A program made the translations under genes and the position numbers. A stretch of 64,000 bases of DNA from Hyphomicrobiales bacterium (GTDB taxonomy: Bacteria; Pseudomonadota; Alphaproteobacteria; Rhizobiales; Rhizobiaceae): the NCBI GenBank assembly GCA_900469445.1, contig UBXM01000029.1, forward strand, positions 20,557-84,556, read 5' to 3'. How positions within the stretch are numbered: the first letter of the stretch is position 1; each line of letters starts with the position of its first letter. Below are positions 7,994-18,927 of this stretch, in pieces. The notes beneath the pieces are model-generated. The model was given only the letters and a program-made list of their open reading frames with translations. It did no database searches and was not told where the DNA came from.

Positions 7994-10822
7994 TCATGCA
8001 CGCGCCTTGCTCTTGCGTGGCGGCTGTTCTTCTCCGGTCGATCGGGCAGCGGCTTCCGGCACCGGGTTTTTTCTGGCCTCTTCGTCCTGATCGGTCATTA
8101 CCGCCTTCAGCCGCGCAGAGATGGTGTTCTGGCGATTTTCGTTGGTGACCTTCTGCCCGACCAAATCGGTGACGTAGAAGGTATCGATGACCTTTTCGCC
8201 GAATGTGGTGATGCGGGCCGACTGGATATCCAGCGACAGGTCGGCCAGGCCGGCCGTGATATCCGCCAGAAGGCCGGTGCGGTCGAGGCATTCGATCTCG
8301 ATGACGGTGAACTTGTTGGAGAGGCCGTTCGAGATGGTGACCGAGGGCGGGATATCGAAAGCCCGGGTCTTCTTGCGGGTCTTGGCGCGGGTGGCGATCA
8401 CTTCCGGCAGACGACGCTTGCCCGAGAGCACATCCTCGATCATCCGGCCGATCGTGCCGGCGCGGCGAAGCTCGTCCTCGTCGACCTCAAATTCGCGGTT
8501 GATCAGGATCGTATCGAGTGCGCGGCCATCCGTGGTGGTGAAGATCTGCGCATCGACGATATTGGCCCCTGCCGCGGCGCAGGCGCCGGCAATGATCGAC
8601 AGAAGACGCGGATGGTCGGGGGCAAGAACGGTGATCTCGGTGATTGCCCGGAAGGCATCGGTGCGCACCATGGTGGAAAGGACCTGATCGGCGCGGTCGG
8701 TATCGCGGATGAAGGCCGCATGACGGATCTGGTCATCCAGCGAGACGGCCAGAAGATACGGCTGGTAGTGAAGCGAGGAATAGGTCTTGCGCTCCGTCTC
8801 CTCCCAGGCCGACAGGGCATCATGCAGCGCTTCTTCGGCAACGCTTGCCCGCTCGCGGCGTGGCAGATCGGAAAAGCCGCCGGAGAGCAGGATTTCGGTT
8901 TCATAATAAAGCGTGCGCAGAAGCTGGCCCTTCCAGCCGTTCCAGACACCGGGACCGACCGCACGCGTATCGCAGATCGTCAACACCAGCAGAAGCTTCA
9001 GCCGATCCATCGACTGGACGACATCGGCAAAGTCGGTGATCGTCTTGCGGTCGTGCAAGTCTCGCGTCTGGGCCGTCATCGACATGACCAGATGCTGCTC
9101 GATCAGCCAGACGACGATTTCGGTCTGCTTGTGGTTGAGGCCGAGCCTCGGGCAGAGTTTGCGCGCCATGCGGGCGCCGGCGATCGAATGGTCTTCCTGG
9201 CGGCCCTTGGCGACATCGTGGAAAAGAACGGCGACGTAAAGCGCCTCGCGCTCCTCGATGCCCGGCATGATCTTGGTGGCAAGGGGATGCATCTCGTTCA
9301 TCTCGCCCTTGTCGATCTCCGACAAGGCCTCGACCGAACGGATCAGATGTTCGTCGACCGTATAGTGGTGATACATGTTGAACTGCATCATCGCCACGAC
9401 CTTGCCGAATTCGGGGATGAAGCGGCCAAGCACACCGGCTTCGTTCATACGGCGCAGCATCAGCGCCGGGTCGCGACGCGAGGTGAGGATGGAGAGGAAC
9501 AGCCGGTTGGCTTCCTCGTTCTCGCGCACGCTGTTGTCGATCAGCGATAGCGACCGGGTCATGCGCTTCAGCGCATCCGGGTGCAGTTCCAGCTCATAGA
9601 TATCCGCAACGTGGAAGAAACGGATGATATTGATCGGATCGCGGGTGAAGACATCCGGCGAGGCCAGCGTGATACGGCCGCGATCGGTGACGAAATCCGT
9701 GGTGCCGGGGATCTTGTGCAGGCGTTTGGTGAAACGCGACAGGACGCGGTTGGCAAGTCCGGGTGCGGCCTTGGCCTGCTGCTCTTCAAGTGCTGCGCAG
9801 AAGATGCGCGTCAGATCGCCGACATCCTTGGCGATGAGGAAATAGTGTTTCATGAACCGCTCGACGGCGGAAAGGCCGGGGCGGGAATGATATCCGAGGC
9901 TGGCCGCGATCTCGCGCTGGATATCAAAAGAGAGGCGCTCTTCCGACTTGCCGGTGAGGAAATGCATGTGGCAGCGGACCGCCCAGAGAAAGTCATCCGC
10001 CTTTTCGAACAGCTGGAATTCGCGGCGGGAAAAGACGCCGAGCTTGACCAGTTCGGCGGCATCCTTGACGCGGTAATAATATTTGGCGATCCAGAAGAGG
10101 GTATGGAGGTCGCGCAGACCGCCCTTGCCTTCCTTGACGTTCGGTTCGACCAGATAACGGGTGTCGCCGGATTTCTGGTGGCGCTGGTCGCGCTCGGCAA
10201 GCTTGGCCGCGACAAACTCGGCACCGCTATCGGCCACGACTTCCTTGTCGAAGCGGGATTCGAGTTCGGCAAACAGGGTCTTGCAGCCGCAGATCAGGCG
10301 GCTTTCCAGAATGGCGGTGCGGATCGTCATGTCGGTCTTGGACAGACGGATGCATTCTTCCACCGTGCGTGTCGCATGGCCAACCTTGAAGCCCATATCC
10401 CAGAGAATATAGAGCAGGAACTCGACGGCCTTGCGCATTTCGTCGGAATTCTTAGCCGGCAAAAGGAAGAGAAGATCGATGTCGGATCCCGGTGCAAGCG
10501 TGGCGCGGCCATAACCGCCGACGGCTGAAATGGTGATATCGCGGCCTTCCGGATGAACGGCGGTGGCGACCATTTCATGCAGGATGCAGATGATCTGGTC
10601 CTGAACCCAGGAAATGCGCTCGGCGCAATTGAGCCCGCTTCCGTCCTTTTCGAGCAGTTCACGCGCCTTGCTGCGGCCTTCATTGCTCGCCCGGCGCATG
10701 ATGGGCAGGAGTGCCGCCCGCAATTCGAGATGCGGACTGTCCTTTTTCATCACCTCAAGGCACTCGGCCTTCAGGGCGTCCACGTCGAGAAGTTCGGAAA
10801 AATCGATGTCTTGTCTGGCCAT
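7994..10822 (-). CDS. glnD: Bifunctional [protein-PII] uridylyltransferase/uridylyl-removing enzyme
   Basis: A 942-residue nitrogen sensor. It uridylylates PII proteins when glutamine is low and removes UMP when glutamine is high, thereby controlling glutamine synthetase and NtrBC. Visible domains are the nucleotidyltransferase ([18 protein letters not shown], with D114 and D116), the HD hydrolase ([18 protein letters not shown], about residue 525), and two C-terminal ACT domains (about 730-800 and 845-920) that sense glutamine. Length is normal for rhizobia. It heads a unit with murJ 13 bp downstream; a RIME-like element lies in the region upstream. Confidence 0.97.
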   Translation of the reverse strand: MARQDIDFSELLDVDALKAECLEVMKKDSPHLELRAALLPIMRRASNEGRSKARELLEKDGSGLNCAERISWVQDQIICILHEMVATAVHPEGRDITISAVGGYGRATLAPGSDIDLLFLLPAKNSDEMRKAVEFLLYILWDMGFKVGHATRTVEECIRLSKTDMTIRTAILESRLICGCKTLFAELESRFDKEVVADSGAEFVAAKLAERDQRHQKSGDTRYLVEPNVKEGKGGLRDLHTLFWIAKYYYRVKDAAELVKLGVFSRREFQLFEKADDFLWAVRCHMHFLTGKSEERLSFDIQREIAASLGYHSRPGLSAVERFMKHYFLIAKDVGDLTRIFCAALEEQQAKAAPGLANRVLSRFTKRLHKIPGTTDFVTDRGRITLASPDVFTRDPINIIRFFHVADIYELELHPDALKRMTRSLSLIDNSVRENEEANRLFLSILTSRRDPALMLRRMNEAGVLGRFIPEFGKVVAMMQFNMYHHYTVDEHLIRSVEALSEIDKGEMNEMHPLATKIMPGIEEREALYVAVLFHDVAKGRQEDHSIAGARMARKLCPRLGLNHKQTEIVVWLIEQHLVMSMTAQTRDLHDRKTITDFADVVQSMDRLKLLLVLTICDTRAVGPGVWNGWKGQLLRTLYYETEILLSGGFSDLPRRERASVAEEALHDALSAWEETERKTYSSLHYQPYLLAVSLDDQIRHAAFIRDTDRADQVLSTMVRTDAFRAITEITVLAPDHPRLLSIIAGACAAAGANIVDAQIFTTTDGRALDTILINREFEVDEDELRRAGTIGRMIEDVLSGKRRLPEVIATRAKTRKKTRAFDIPPSVTISNGLSNKFTVIEIECLDRTGLLADITAGLADLSLDIQSARITTFGEKVIDTFYVTDLVGQKVTNENRQNTISARLKAVMTDQDEEARKNPVPEAAARSTGEEQPPRKSKARA

Positions 10823-10858
10823 GTCATCCCTGCCGATGCCAGTTTTCCGGCCGGCTCC

Positions 10859-10957
10859 AGAGCATTTCCGCTTCGAAACGCGAAAGCGCTCTACCTCACT
10901 GTTTCAACGCAATTGCGGACGCAAAACCGGTTCCTGCTTTTGCTGGAACTGCTCTAG
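10859..10957. repeat. RIME-like rhizobial intergenic mosaic element, copy 1
   Basis: Two adjoining imperfect palindromes. The first (10859-10892) has AGAGC/GCTCT ends around GCTTCG and CGAAAGC. The second (about 10909-10957) runs from GCAATTGCGGACGCAAAACC through to TTTTGCTGGAACTGCTCTAG. The second half matches two other places in the window (45170-45218, and inverted at 51273-51321). The arrangement matches the element known in rhizobia as RIME. It sits between glnD and the AraC-family gene, both on the minus strand. Confidence 0.85.
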
Positions 10958-11029
10958 CGAATTCCGGTCATCTTGGCCATGGATTATGGCAGGAGGTCGT
11001 TTCGAAGTTGTTGCCTTGCAACATGCGGT

Positions 11030-12040
11030 TCAGGCACGGGTGCTTGCCACCTTCGAGCGGCCACGCCATTGGCGCGGGCTCATGCCCGCCACCCTTCGGA
11101 ATTCGCGATTGAAATTCGACTTGGTCGAAAAGCCGACGTCCAGCATGATTGCGGTGGCGGATTTTCTGGTTTCATCCAGAAGACGGCAGGCCTCCTCGAC
11201 ACGACGATTGTTGACGAACTGGGAGACGTTGAGCCCGGTCGCGCGGTTGATCGCCGTCGACAGATCGCGCGCCGGAACGCCGGCCTTGCGGGCGATCATT
11301 GCGAGGCTGAGATTTTCGTCGCGGTAAAGTGCGCCCTCTTCCAGAGCCGCCCTGGCACGGGCGACAACGGCCTCGTCCTCGGCATTCGGCAAAGACGGCG
11401 CATCACGCGAGGCCGGAGCATGGGCCGGTTCGGGGAAAAGGTAATAGATGCCGGTTGCCGCGAGCGCGACGATATTCATGATCGCCACCGCAAAGGGCAC
11501 ACTTTCGGCGCCGGCCGCATAGGCGTAGATCGCCACAGCGACGTCGCTCGACGCGAAGAAGAACATCAGGATTGCCGTCAGCCGCGCGGCACGCAAGGCC
11601 GGGCGCATGCGCTGAAGGCTCGCCTCTGCCATGACATCCTCGCTTCCTCCGCGTGTGAGGCGCCAGAGCGCAAAGCCGTAGATGAGGAAGATCACGAACA
11701 GGAGCGGATCGACCAGAATCTGCAAGAACAGGACCGAAAGCGCGACAGACGCCGGGGCCCAGAGGTGAGCCCAGGGCCTTGGTACTTTCGCTTCGGTCAG
11801 GCCACGAAACGCGAGGAAGGCAAGCGGCGGCATGACCGAGGCGGTGATCGGCTGGATGGGAGCGAGCTGCCTGACGCCGTAACCGAAATGCAGCCCGACA
11901 ACGACGCCCTGCAGCGCATAGAGGATCAGGAAAGCCACGAAATATCGACGACTTCCCGGCGCTTCCACGCCCTTGAGGCTGTGATGGAGGACCAGTGCGA
12001 AGATAAGCCCGGCAATGAAGGGCAAGGGTATGGCGAGCAA
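11030..12040 (-). CDS. AraC-family transcriptional regulator with N-terminal membrane domain
   Basis: A 336-residue protein with about seven hydrophobic segments in residues 1-210 and an AraC-type DNA-binding domain at about 235-330. The DNA-binding part is shown by SLAMIARKAGVPARDLSTAI (first helix-turn-helix) and the signature TAIMLDVGFSTKSNFNREFR. This layout implies a membrane-bound one-component regulator that senses something in or across the inner membrane. Ligand and targets are unknown. It stands alone, with a RIME-like element 73 bp downstream. Confidence 0.82.
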   Translation of the reverse strand: MLAIPLPFIAGLIFALVLHHSLKGVEAPGSRRYFVAFLILYALQGVVVGLHFGYGVRQLAPIQPITASVMPPLAFLAFRGLTEAKVPRPWAHLWAPASVALSVLFLQILVDPLLFVIFLIYGFALWRLTRGGSEDVMAEASLQRMRPALRAARLTAILMFFFASSDVAVAIYAYAAGAESVPFAVAIMNIVALAATGIYYLFPEPAHAPASRDAPSLPNAEDEAVVARARAALEEGALYRDENLSLAMIARKAGVPARDLSTAINRATGLNVSQFVNNRRVEEACRLLDETRKSATAIMLDVGFSTKSNFNREFRRVAGMSPRQWRGRSKVASTRA

Positions 12041-12174
12041 TGGACGATCCCGATGGCGCTCAGAAACACCTGAAACAAGTTTTCAGACGACCTATATCAT
12101 CTCCGACCGGCAAAGGGAGGTTGCCCCGACCATGATGGCGGACGGGGCGTGTCTGCTTGGCCTGATTGGCGGGT

Positions 12175-13104
12175 TCAAGCCGTGGCAAGCGCTTCCTTCA
12201 CTGCAATCTCGGCCATGGCAAGCGCTGCCTCGCGGCCCGTGGCGGCGGCAATGAAGCGGCCGTTATGGCAGAAGGTGGCGCCCTTGACGCCGGATGCGGC
12301 TTCGAGATCGCCATTGGTCAGGCCGGCCCAGGATTTCGGCAGGTCGGCGCGCAGTTCGAACCCGTCATCGGCGCGGCGGATGCCGGTGACGCACCAGTCC
12401 TTGCCGTCACGCGGATGCACGACGAAGAGAAGATGATCGGCACCGGCCTTCACGATCGCCGGGCGGAAGGGCATGCCCATCGGGAGTTCGAGAATGCGTC
12501 CCTCACCGGTCTTTTCGATTGCTTCCAGCACCAGCGTTTCGGCGCGCAGCTTGGCGGCGCGCTTGCCGATACCGGCCTCGACAAAAGCGCGGGCGATCGT
12601 CAGAGCGGCGTGGAAGGCGCGGTCGTCGGCGCCTTCTTCCTTCTCGTCGAAATTCGGCTTCAGCGTTTCGAGCAGGCTGGAGAGGGTGAGGCCTGCAAGC
12701 GGACCGGCGCTCGACGGGCTCAAGGCACCATTGTCCATCAGGTCGATCGGAAGGACGAAGCTCTTGTCGAAGGATGCATGCAGCGGATCGACATGGCTCT
12801 CGGGGATGTTCATCGCGGCAAGGTAATCACGGCCGTAATGTTTCCAGATCAGGCCGAAGGAGCTGTAGGGCGCTTCGTCTTCGCGCAACGGCGCGCCGCG
12901 CTGATGGTGGTCGAAAATCTGCTTCTCGGCATCATAAGCGCCGCCGACATCATAGATGATGCGGTCGGAACCGGGCGTGATCCATTCCGGCGCACGGCTG
13001 CGGACGATCTTCGCTTCGGGGAAAAGCCTGGTCAGGATAACGCTCGACAGAAGTTCATCGGCATGGAAGCCACCGGAATGGGTGACAAGATAGTTGGGGG
13101 TCAT
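12175..13104 (-). CDS. MYG1 (UPF0160) family protein, DHH-like phosphoesterase/exonuclease
   Basis: A 309-residue MYG1 family protein. The N-terminal VTHSGGFHADELLSSVIL and the DVGGAYDAEKQIFDHHQRG segment are the family's metal-ligand motifs, related to DHH phosphoesterases. Eukaryotic MYG1 is a 3'-5' RNA exonuclease; the bacterial role is untested as far as I know. The ATG at 13104 is chosen because the 18 codons upstream are not conserved in style and the family normally starts MTxxYLVTHSGGFHADE. It is followed by the AraC-type gene and preceded by the Gre factor gene 96 bp away. Confidence 0.85.
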   Translation of the reverse strand: MTPNYLVTHSGGFHADELLSSVILTRLFPEAKIVRSRAPEWITPGSDRIIYDVGGAYDAEKQIFDHHQRGAPLREDEAPYSSFGLIWKHYGRDYLAAMNIPESHVDPLHASFDKSFVLPIDLMDNGALSPSSAGPLAGLTLSSLLETLKPNFDEKEEGADDRAFHAALTIARAFVEAGIGKRAAKLRAETLVLEAIEKTGEGRILELPMGMPFRPAIVKAGADHLLFVVHPRDGKDWCVTGIRRADDGFELRADLPKSWAGLTNGDLEAASGVKGATFCHNGRFIAAATGREAALAMAEIAVKEALATA

Positions 13105-13200
13105 GCCGCAGCGCACCTTTGTTTTGCATGTGGGGTGCGACCTGATAGCCGCTGGCACCGTTCTTCACAAGCGCAGCCGCGTCATCCGCGACAAAGCAGG

Positions 13201-13683
13201 TTAGGAAATCGCGAGGATTTCGAGTTCCTGGTTACCGACCGTCACGACATCACCGACGGACTTGCCGGTAAGCGCGCGCGCCACCGGCGAGACGTAGGAA
13301 ATCGTTCCCGCCTTGGGATCGGCCTCGTCTTCTCCGACGATGCGGTAACTTTGCTCCCGGCCATCGTCTCGACTGAAGCGGACCGTCGCACCAAAGGCGA
13401 CAACCTCATTCGATGCCGGACGCGGTAGCACCTGCGCGGAGTGAACGCGCTCGGCAAAATAGCGGATGTCACGCGCCGGACCGGCGGCCTGCCGGCGGCG
13501 CTCGTTGATGTCCTCGACTGCGTTTGCGGCTTCGAGCGCTTCGCGAGCGGATTGCAACTGCTGCTCAAGCGCCTTCAACCCGGTTTCCGTGACCAGATTG
13601 GGGTGGGGCGAGATCGGCCGGTCGGGCAGTACCGTTTCGGCAGCCGTCTCGGCACTTTCTTCCTTCATGAAGGCTACGCTCAC
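13201..13683 (-). CDS. GreA/GreB-family transcription elongation factor
   Basis: A 160-residue Gre-family protein. An N-terminal coiled coil (about 30-85, TETGLKALEQQLQSAREALE) precedes a FKBP-like C-terminal domain that ends with the typical ISYVSPVARALTGKSVGDVV and EILAIS. Gre factors enter the RNA polymerase secondary channel and stimulate cleavage of backtracked RNA. The acidic tip of the coiled coil (VEDINERRR) keeps D and E residues. Rhizobia have a separate canonical GreA, so this is the second paralogue, often labelled GreB. It lies 28 bp downstream of mutS. Confidence 0.85.
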   Translation of the reverse strand: MSVAFMKEESAETAAETVLPDRPISPHPNLVTETGLKALEQQLQSAREALEAANAVEDINERRRQAAGPARDIRYFAERVHSAQVLPRPASNEVVAFGATVRFSRDDGREQSYRIVGEDEADPKAGTISYVSPVARALTGKSVGDVVTVGNQELEILAIS

Positions 13684-13711
13684 GCGCGAACTCCCTTGCC
13701 AATGTCCCGGA

Positions 13712-16477
13712 TCAGGCCTTTTCGGCGGCCTGCTTCTTCAATGCATAAAGCGCCTCAAGCGCCTCACGCGGGCTCATGTCGTCCGGGTTTATCGCCTTCA
13801 ACGCTTCATCCAGCCTGGAAGATCCACCACGCGTCTCTTCCTTGCGGACAGCGACCTGGAAAAGCGGCAGATCGTCGATCAGCTGGCTTGCCGGGTTCTT
13901 GCGGTCGGAATCTTCCAGCTTGGTCAGCACGTCGCGGGCGCGGGCAACGACGGAATCCGGCAGGCCTGCCAGGCGGGCGACCTGGATGCCATAGGAACGA
14001 TCAGCGGCTCCGGGACCGACTTCATGGAGGAAGATCACCTCTCCGTCCCATTCCTTCACCTTCATCGTGGCGTTGGAGAGGCGGTTCAGCTTTTCCGACA
14101 GGACCGTCAGTTCGTGGAAGTGGGTGGCGAACAGGCCGCGGCAGCGATTGCCCTCATGCAGATGTTCGACGGACGCCCAGGCGATCGACAGGCCATCGAA
14201 GGTGGCGGTGCCTCGGCCGATCTCGTCGAGAATGACCAGAGAGCGATCGGTCGCCTGATTGAGGATCGCCGCCGTCTCGACCATTTCGACCATGAAGGTG
14301 GAGCGGCCGCGGGCAAGATCGTCGGAAGCGCCGACACGGGAGAAAAGCCGGTCGACGACACCGATATGGGCGGATGCGGCGGGTACGAAACCACCCATCT
14401 GGGCGAGAATGGCAATCAGCGCATTCTGGCGCAGGAAGGTCGACTTACCGCCCATGTTGGGACCGGTGAGCAGCCAGAGGGCGCCGAATTCGCCGCCATT
14501 CGTCGGCGACAGATCGCATTCGTTGGCGATGAATGGGCCGGAGGACTGGCGGCGGAGCGCCTGTTCGACCACCGGATGGCGGCCGCCCTCGATCGCGAAC
14601 ATGCGGCTGTCATCGACGATCGGACGACGGTAATCCCATTCCTCGGCCAGCATGGCGAGACCACCGGCGACATCGACGACCGAGAGCGCGCGGGCACCGG
14701 CCTTGATCGCCTCGGCTTGAGACGTGACGGCCTCGACCATGCGATCGAATGCCGCAAGTTCGATCGTCAGCGCCTTGTCGGCGGCATTGGCGATGCGGCT
14801 TTCGAGATCGGCGAGTTCGGTCGTGGTGAAGCGCATCGCATTCGCCATGGTCTGGCGATGGATGAAGCGCGCCTTTGCTTCCGGCGTGTCGGTCATCGGG
14901 CCTGAATTGCCGGCGGTGACCTCGATGAAATAACCGAGCACATTGTTGTGCTTGATCTTCAGCGACTTGATGCCGGTTTCATCGGCATATTGCAGCTGCA
15001 GGCCGGCGATCACCTTGCGGGACTGGTCGCGCAGAGCCCGGACTTCGTCCAATTCGGCATTGGCGCCGTCAGCCAGGAAGCCGCCATCACGCTTCAGGAG
15101 CGGCAGGTCTTCAGCCAGCATGTTGCCGAGCAGGGATTCGACCGCAACCGGCAAAGCCTTCAGGTCGGTTAGCGCATCGGACAGTTCGTCCGGCAGCATT
15201 GCCCCATCGAGGAATGCCGCGACACCGCGGGCGGCTTGAAGGCCGGTGAGGATCGCGCCGAGATCGCGCGGGCCACCACGGTCGAGCGCAAGACGCGAAA
15301 GCGCACGCGGCATATCCGGCACATGTTTCAGCGAGGAGCGCAGATCGAAGCAGAGAGACGGCTCTTCCAGCAGGAAAGAGATGGAGTCGAGGCGGAGATT
15401 GATACGGTCGGGATCGGTCAGCGGCGACATCAGCCGTTCGGCCAGAAGACGGGCACCGCCGCCGGTAACGGTGCGGTCGATGGCTTTCAGCAGCGTGCCT
15501 TCGCGTTCACCCGAAAGCGTTTTGGTCAATTCGAGATTGCCACGCGTCGCCGGATCGATGAACAGGGTAGACGCACCGCTTTCACGCTCCGGCCGACCAA
15601 GCGGCGGGCGCTCGGCGATCTGGGTTTTTTCGACATAGGAAATGGCGGCCGATGCCGCTGCCAGTTCGGCGCGGGAAAAAGTGCCGAAACCATCCAGCGT
15701 GCCGACACCGAAATAACGGGCGATACGGCTTTCCGAGGTGGCGCTGTCGAAGAGCACTGCCGGCTGCGGCACGGCGATGCGACCGAGCACATCGAAGACC
15801 GGCTTCAGTTCCGGATCGTGGAACATCGTGTCCGGCATGATCAGCTCGCGCGGCTCGATGCGCAGGATATCGGCAAGCAGGCGTGTCGCCTCGGTTTCCG
15901 CCAGTCGGAAAACGCCGGTGGAGATGTCGATCCAGGCCAGCGCCATCATCGGCTCAGCACCACCCTTGATGCGGGCAAGCGTCATCAGATAATTCGATTC
16001 CGAAGCAACGAGCAGCTTTTCCTCGGTGATCGTGCCCGGCGTCACAAGGCGCACGACATCGCGCTTGACGACGGATTTCGAGCCACGCTTCTTGGCTTCC
16101 GCCGGGTCTTCCACCTGCTCGCAGACGGCGACGCGGAAGCCGAGCGAAATCAGCTTCTGCAGATAGTCATCCGCCGCATGGACGGGCACGCCGCACATCG
16201 GGATATCCTGCCCCATATGCTGGCCACGTTTGGTGAGTGTGATGCCGAGCGCACGGGATGCGTCAATCGCGTCCTGAAAAAACAGTTCGTAGAAATCGCC
16301 CATGCGATAGAAGAGCAGCGAACCGGGATTGTTCGCTTTGATCTCGATGAACTGCTCCATCATCGGGGTGGCCGTGGCACGGCTTTCCTCCGAGGCGAGC
16401 TGGTCGGTGGTCAGGGCGTCGCCATTCTGACCATGGGGGGGCAAACGTTCAAACTGGGTCACTGGGCCGATTTTCAT
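13712..16477 (-). CDS. mutS: DNA mismatch repair ATPase MutS
   Basis: A 921-residue mismatch recognition protein. The mismatch-binding domain contains [17 protein letters not shown] with the Phe-X-Glu motif (about residues 54-70). The ATPase core has Walker [10 protein letters not shown] (about residue 670) and Walker B/signature [13 protein letters not shown] (about 750). The MutL-interacting C-terminus is intact. About 40 residues precede the domain, which is common in rhizobia; the ATG at 16477 is accepted but a shorter start at [11 protein letters not shown] is possible. Divergent from the malic enzyme gene, with a 97-bp shared promoter region. Confidence 0.97.
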   Translation of the reverse strand: MKIGPVTQFERLPPHGQNGDALTTDQLASEESRATATPMMEQFIEIKANNPGSLLFYRMGDFYELFFQDAIDASRALGITLTKRGQHMGQDIPMCGVPVHAADDYLQKLISLGFRVAVCEQVEDPAEAKKRGSKSVVKRDVVRLVTPGTITEEKLLVASESNYLMTLARIKGGAEPMMALAWIDISTGVFRLAETEATRLLADILRIEPRELIMPDTMFHDPELKPVFDVLGRIAVPQPAVLFDSATSESRIARYFGVGTLDGFGTFSRAELAAASAAISYVEKTQIAERPPLGRPERESGASTLFIDPATRGNLELTKTLSGEREGTLLKAIDRTVTGGGARLLAERLMSPLTDPDRINLRLDSISFLLEEPSLCFDLRSSLKHVPDMPRALSRLALDRGGPRDLGAILTGLQAARGVAAFLDGAMLPDELSDALTDLKALPVAVESLLGNMLAEDLPLLKRDGGFLADGANAELDEVRALRDQSRKVIAGLQLQYADETGIKSLKIKHNNVLGYFIEVTAGNSGPMTDTPEAKARFIHRQTMANAMRFTTTELADLESRIANAADKALTIELAAFDRMVEAVTSQAEAIKAGARALSVVDVAGGLAMLAEEWDYRRPIVDDSRMFAIEGGRHPVVEQALRRQSSGPFIANECDLSPTNGGEFGALWLLTGPNMGGKSTFLRQNALIAILAQMGGFVPAASAHIGVVDRLFSRVGASDDLARGRSTFMVEMVETAAILNQATDRSLVILDEIGRGTATFDGLSIAWASVEHLHEGNRCRGLFATHFHELTVLSEKLNRLSNATMKVKEWDGEVIFLHEVGPGAADRSYGIQVARLAGLPDSVVARARDVLTKLEDSDRKNPASQLIDDLPLFQVAVRKEETRGGSSRLDEALKAINPDDMSPREALEALYALKKQAAEKA

Positions 16478-16574
16478 TGCGCATGGAAAGTGGTGACTCT
16501 ATCGGTGAAGCCCCTTGGAAGACAACATTTGCAGCAGCCTGAAGGCAGGCTGCCCACAGGAAGCTGGAGAGGAC

Positions 16575-18860
16575 ATGGCCGTGAACGATAAGGCAGGCAG
16601 CACCCGAACATCGGTAACCGAGCAGGAAGCGCTCGACTTTCACGCCGACGGCCGCCCGGGCAAGCTGGAAATCACCCCGACCAAGCCGATGGCGACCCAG
16701 CGCGACCTGTCGCTTGCCTATTCGCCGGGCGTCGCCGTGCCGGTATTGGCGATCGCTGACGATCCCGCCAAGGCCTATGACTACACGACGCGCGGCAACA
16801 TGGTGGCCGTCATTTCGAACGGCACGGCGATCCTCGGCCTCGGCAATCTCGGCGCGCTGGCCTCGAAACCGGTCATGGAAGGCAAGTCGGTGCTGTTCAA
16901 GCGTTTCGCCGATGTCGATTCCATCGATCTGGAAGTCGATACCGAAAATGTCGACGAATTCATCAACTGCGTGCGTTATCTCGGCCCCTCCTTCGGCGGC
17001 ATCAACCTTGAAGACATCAAGGCGCCGGAATGTTTCATCATCGAAAGCCGCCTGCGCGAGCTGATGGACATTCCGGTGTTCCATGACGACCAGCACGGCA
17101 CGGCAATCATTGCCGCCGCCGGCCTGATCAATGCGCTGGAGCTGACCGGCCGTGATCTGAAGACGACCAAACTCGTCTGCAACGGCGCGGGTGCTGCCGC
17201 GATCGCCTGTATCGAATTGATCAAGGCGATGGGGTTCAACCCGGAGAACATCATCCTCTGCGATACCAAGGGCGTGATCTATCAGGGCCGCAGCGAGGGC
17301 ATGAACCAGTGGAAATCTGCCCATGCCGCCAAGACGGATCGCCGCAGCCTGGAAGAGGCGATGAAGGGCGCAGACGTCGTGTTCGGCCTTTCGCAGAAGG
17401 GCGCCTTTACCGACGAGATGATCCGCTCGATGGCCGACAAGCCGATCATCTTTGCCATGGCCAACCCGGACCCGGAAATCACGCCGGAGGAAGTGATGCG
17501 CATCCGTGACGATGCGATCATGGCGACCGGACGTTCTGACTATCCGAACCAGGTCAACAACGTGCTCGGCTTCCCTTACATCTTCCGCGGTGCGCTCGAC
17601 GTGCGTGCCCGGCAGATCAACGACGCGATGAAGATCGCCGCAGCCCAGGCGCTTGCCGATCTTGCCCGCGAGGACGTGCCGGACGATGTGGCCGCGGCCT
17701 ATCAGGGTGTGCGCCCGCGTTTCGGCGCACAATACATCATCCCGGTTCCCTTCGACCCCCGCCTGATCTCGGCCATTCCCATGGCGGTTGCCAAGGCTGC
17801 GATGGAAAGCGGCGTGGCGCGTCGCGACATTGTCGATATCGCCGCCTATGGCCGCGAACTGGCTGCCCGGCGCGACCCGATCGCCGCCACGACCCAGAGC
17901 ATCTATGATCGGGTGCGGCGTTTCCCGAAGCGGGTCGTCTTTGCCGAAGCCGAAGAAGAGCAGGTCATGCGCGCCGCGATCTCCTTCTGCAATCAGGAAC
18001 TCGGCACTGCAATCCTGCTCGGCCGCGATGACGTGATCCACGCGACTGCCGAGAAAGCCGGCATAGACCTCAATCGACCGGGTATCGAGATCGTCAATGC
18101 CCGTATCTCGACGCGCACCGAGGCTTACACGGACCACCTCTATGCGCGCCTTCAACGCCAGGGCTATCTGCTGCGTGACGTGCAGCGTCTGATCAACAAT
18201 GACCGTAACCATTTCGCGGCGACGATGGTTGCCGTCGGCGATGCGGACGCGATGGTGACGGGCACGACCCGCAACTATGCCTCGGCGCTTGCCGATGTGC
18301 GGCGCTGCATCGCCACCAAGCCCGGTCATCGCGTGATCGGCGTGTCGCTGGTGATCGCCCGCGGGCGGACGATCTTCGTGGCCGACACGGCAGTGCACGA
18401 CCAGCCGAATGCCGAGGATCTTGCCGATATCGCGACCGAAGCCGCACGCGTGGCCCGCCGCATGGGGTATGAACCGCGCGTGGCGATGCTTGCCTATTCC
18501 AACTTCGGCCAGTCTGTCGGCGAGCGTTCAGAGCGTGTGCGCGAAGCCGTGAAAATCCTAGACAGCCGCCGGGTCGATTTCGAATATGACGGCGAGATCG
18601 CGGCGGACGTGGCGCTTAATGCTACGCGCATGGAGCAATATCCGTTCTGCAGGCTTTCGGGCACGGCAAACGTGCTGGTCATGCCGGCGATCCATTCGGC
18701 TTCCATCGCGACACGCATGCTGCAGGAAATCGGCGGATCGACGCTGATCGGCCCGCTTCTCGTCGGCCTCGACAAGTCGGTGCAGATCACCCAGATGGGC
18801 GCCAAGGATAGCGAGATCGTCAACATGGCAGCGATCGCAGCTTACAACGCGGGGTCGTAA
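16575..18860 (+). CDS. maeB: NADP-dependent malic enzyme with phosphotransacetylase-like domain
   Basis: A 761-residue fusion. The N-terminal malic enzyme (about 1-430) converts malate to pyruvate and CO2; it shows AYSPGVAVPVLAI, FHDDQHGTAI and the nucleotide loop NGAGAAAIACIELI. The C-terminal part (about 440-761) is a phosphotransacetylase-like domain, which is regulatory in homologues. Sinorhizobium has two such enzymes, Dme (NAD) and Tme (NADP); tme lies next to mutS and olsB there as I recall, so this is most likely the Tme type. The ATG at 16575 has a GGAGAGG ribosome-binding site; an upstream ATG at 16515 lacks one. Confidence 0.93.
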   Translation: MAVNDKAGSTRTSVTEQEALDFHADGRPGKLEITPTKPMATQRDLSLAYSPGVAVPVLAIADDPAKAYDYTTRGNMVAVISNGTAILGLGNLGALASKPVMEGKSVLFKRFADVDSIDLEVDTENVDEFINCVRYLGPSFGGINLEDIKAPECFIIESRLRELMDIPVFHDDQHGTAIIAAAGLINALELTGRDLKTTKLVCNGAGAAAIACIELIKAMGFNPENIILCDTKGVIYQGRSEGMNQWKSAHAAKTDRRSLEEAMKGADVVFGLSQKGAFTDEMIRSMADKPIIFAMANPDPEITPEEVMRIRDDAIMATGRSDYPNQVNNVLGFPYIFRGALDVRARQINDAMKIAAAQALADLAREDVPDDVAAAYQGVRPRFGAQYIIPVPFDPRLISAIPMAVAKAAMESGVARRDIVDIAAYGRELAARRDPIAATTQSIYDRVRRFPKRVVFAEAEEEQVMRAAISFCNQELGTAILLGRDDVIHATAEKAGIDLNRPGIEIVNARISTRTEAYTDHLYARLQRQGYLLRDVQRLINNDRNHFAATMVAVGDADAMVTGTTRNYASALADVRRCIATKPGHRVIGVSLVIARGRTIFVADTAVHDQPNAEDLADIATEAARVARRMGYEPRVAMLAYSNFGQSVGERSERVREAVKILDSRRVDFEYDGEIAADVALNATRMEQYPFCRLSGTANVLVMPAIHSASIATRMLQEIGGSTLIGPLLVGLDKSVQITQMGAKDSEIVNMAAIAAYNAGS

Positions 18861-18875
18861 GGTTTCATTGAAATG

Positions 18876-18922
18876 ACGCCCCAAGTGGACCAAGTTTAGT
18901 AAACTAAGTCCACTTGGGGCGT
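18876..18922. promoter_or_regulatory. 47-bp near-perfect palindrome over the antitoxin leader
   Basis: Two 15-bp perfect arms (18876-18890, ACGCCCCAAGTGGAC; 18908-18922) enclose a second perfect palindrome, AGTTTA-G-TAAACT (18893-18905), on the same centre (18899). Of 23 possible pairs, 21 match. The right arm ends 5 bp before the antitoxin ATG (18928) and includes its only G-rich ribosome-binding candidate (18916-18919). Antitoxins of this type usually repress their own promoter by binding palindromes. As RNA it could also hide the ribosome-binding site or end malic-enzyme transcripts, though no T-run follows. Confidence 0.75.
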
Positions 18923-18927
18923 TGGCT

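Noticed and set aside
16449..18398. A 649-codon frame antisense to the malic enzyme
   Set aside because: Long antisense frames are common in GC-rich rhizobial genes; the plus strand encodes a complete two-domain malic enzyme.
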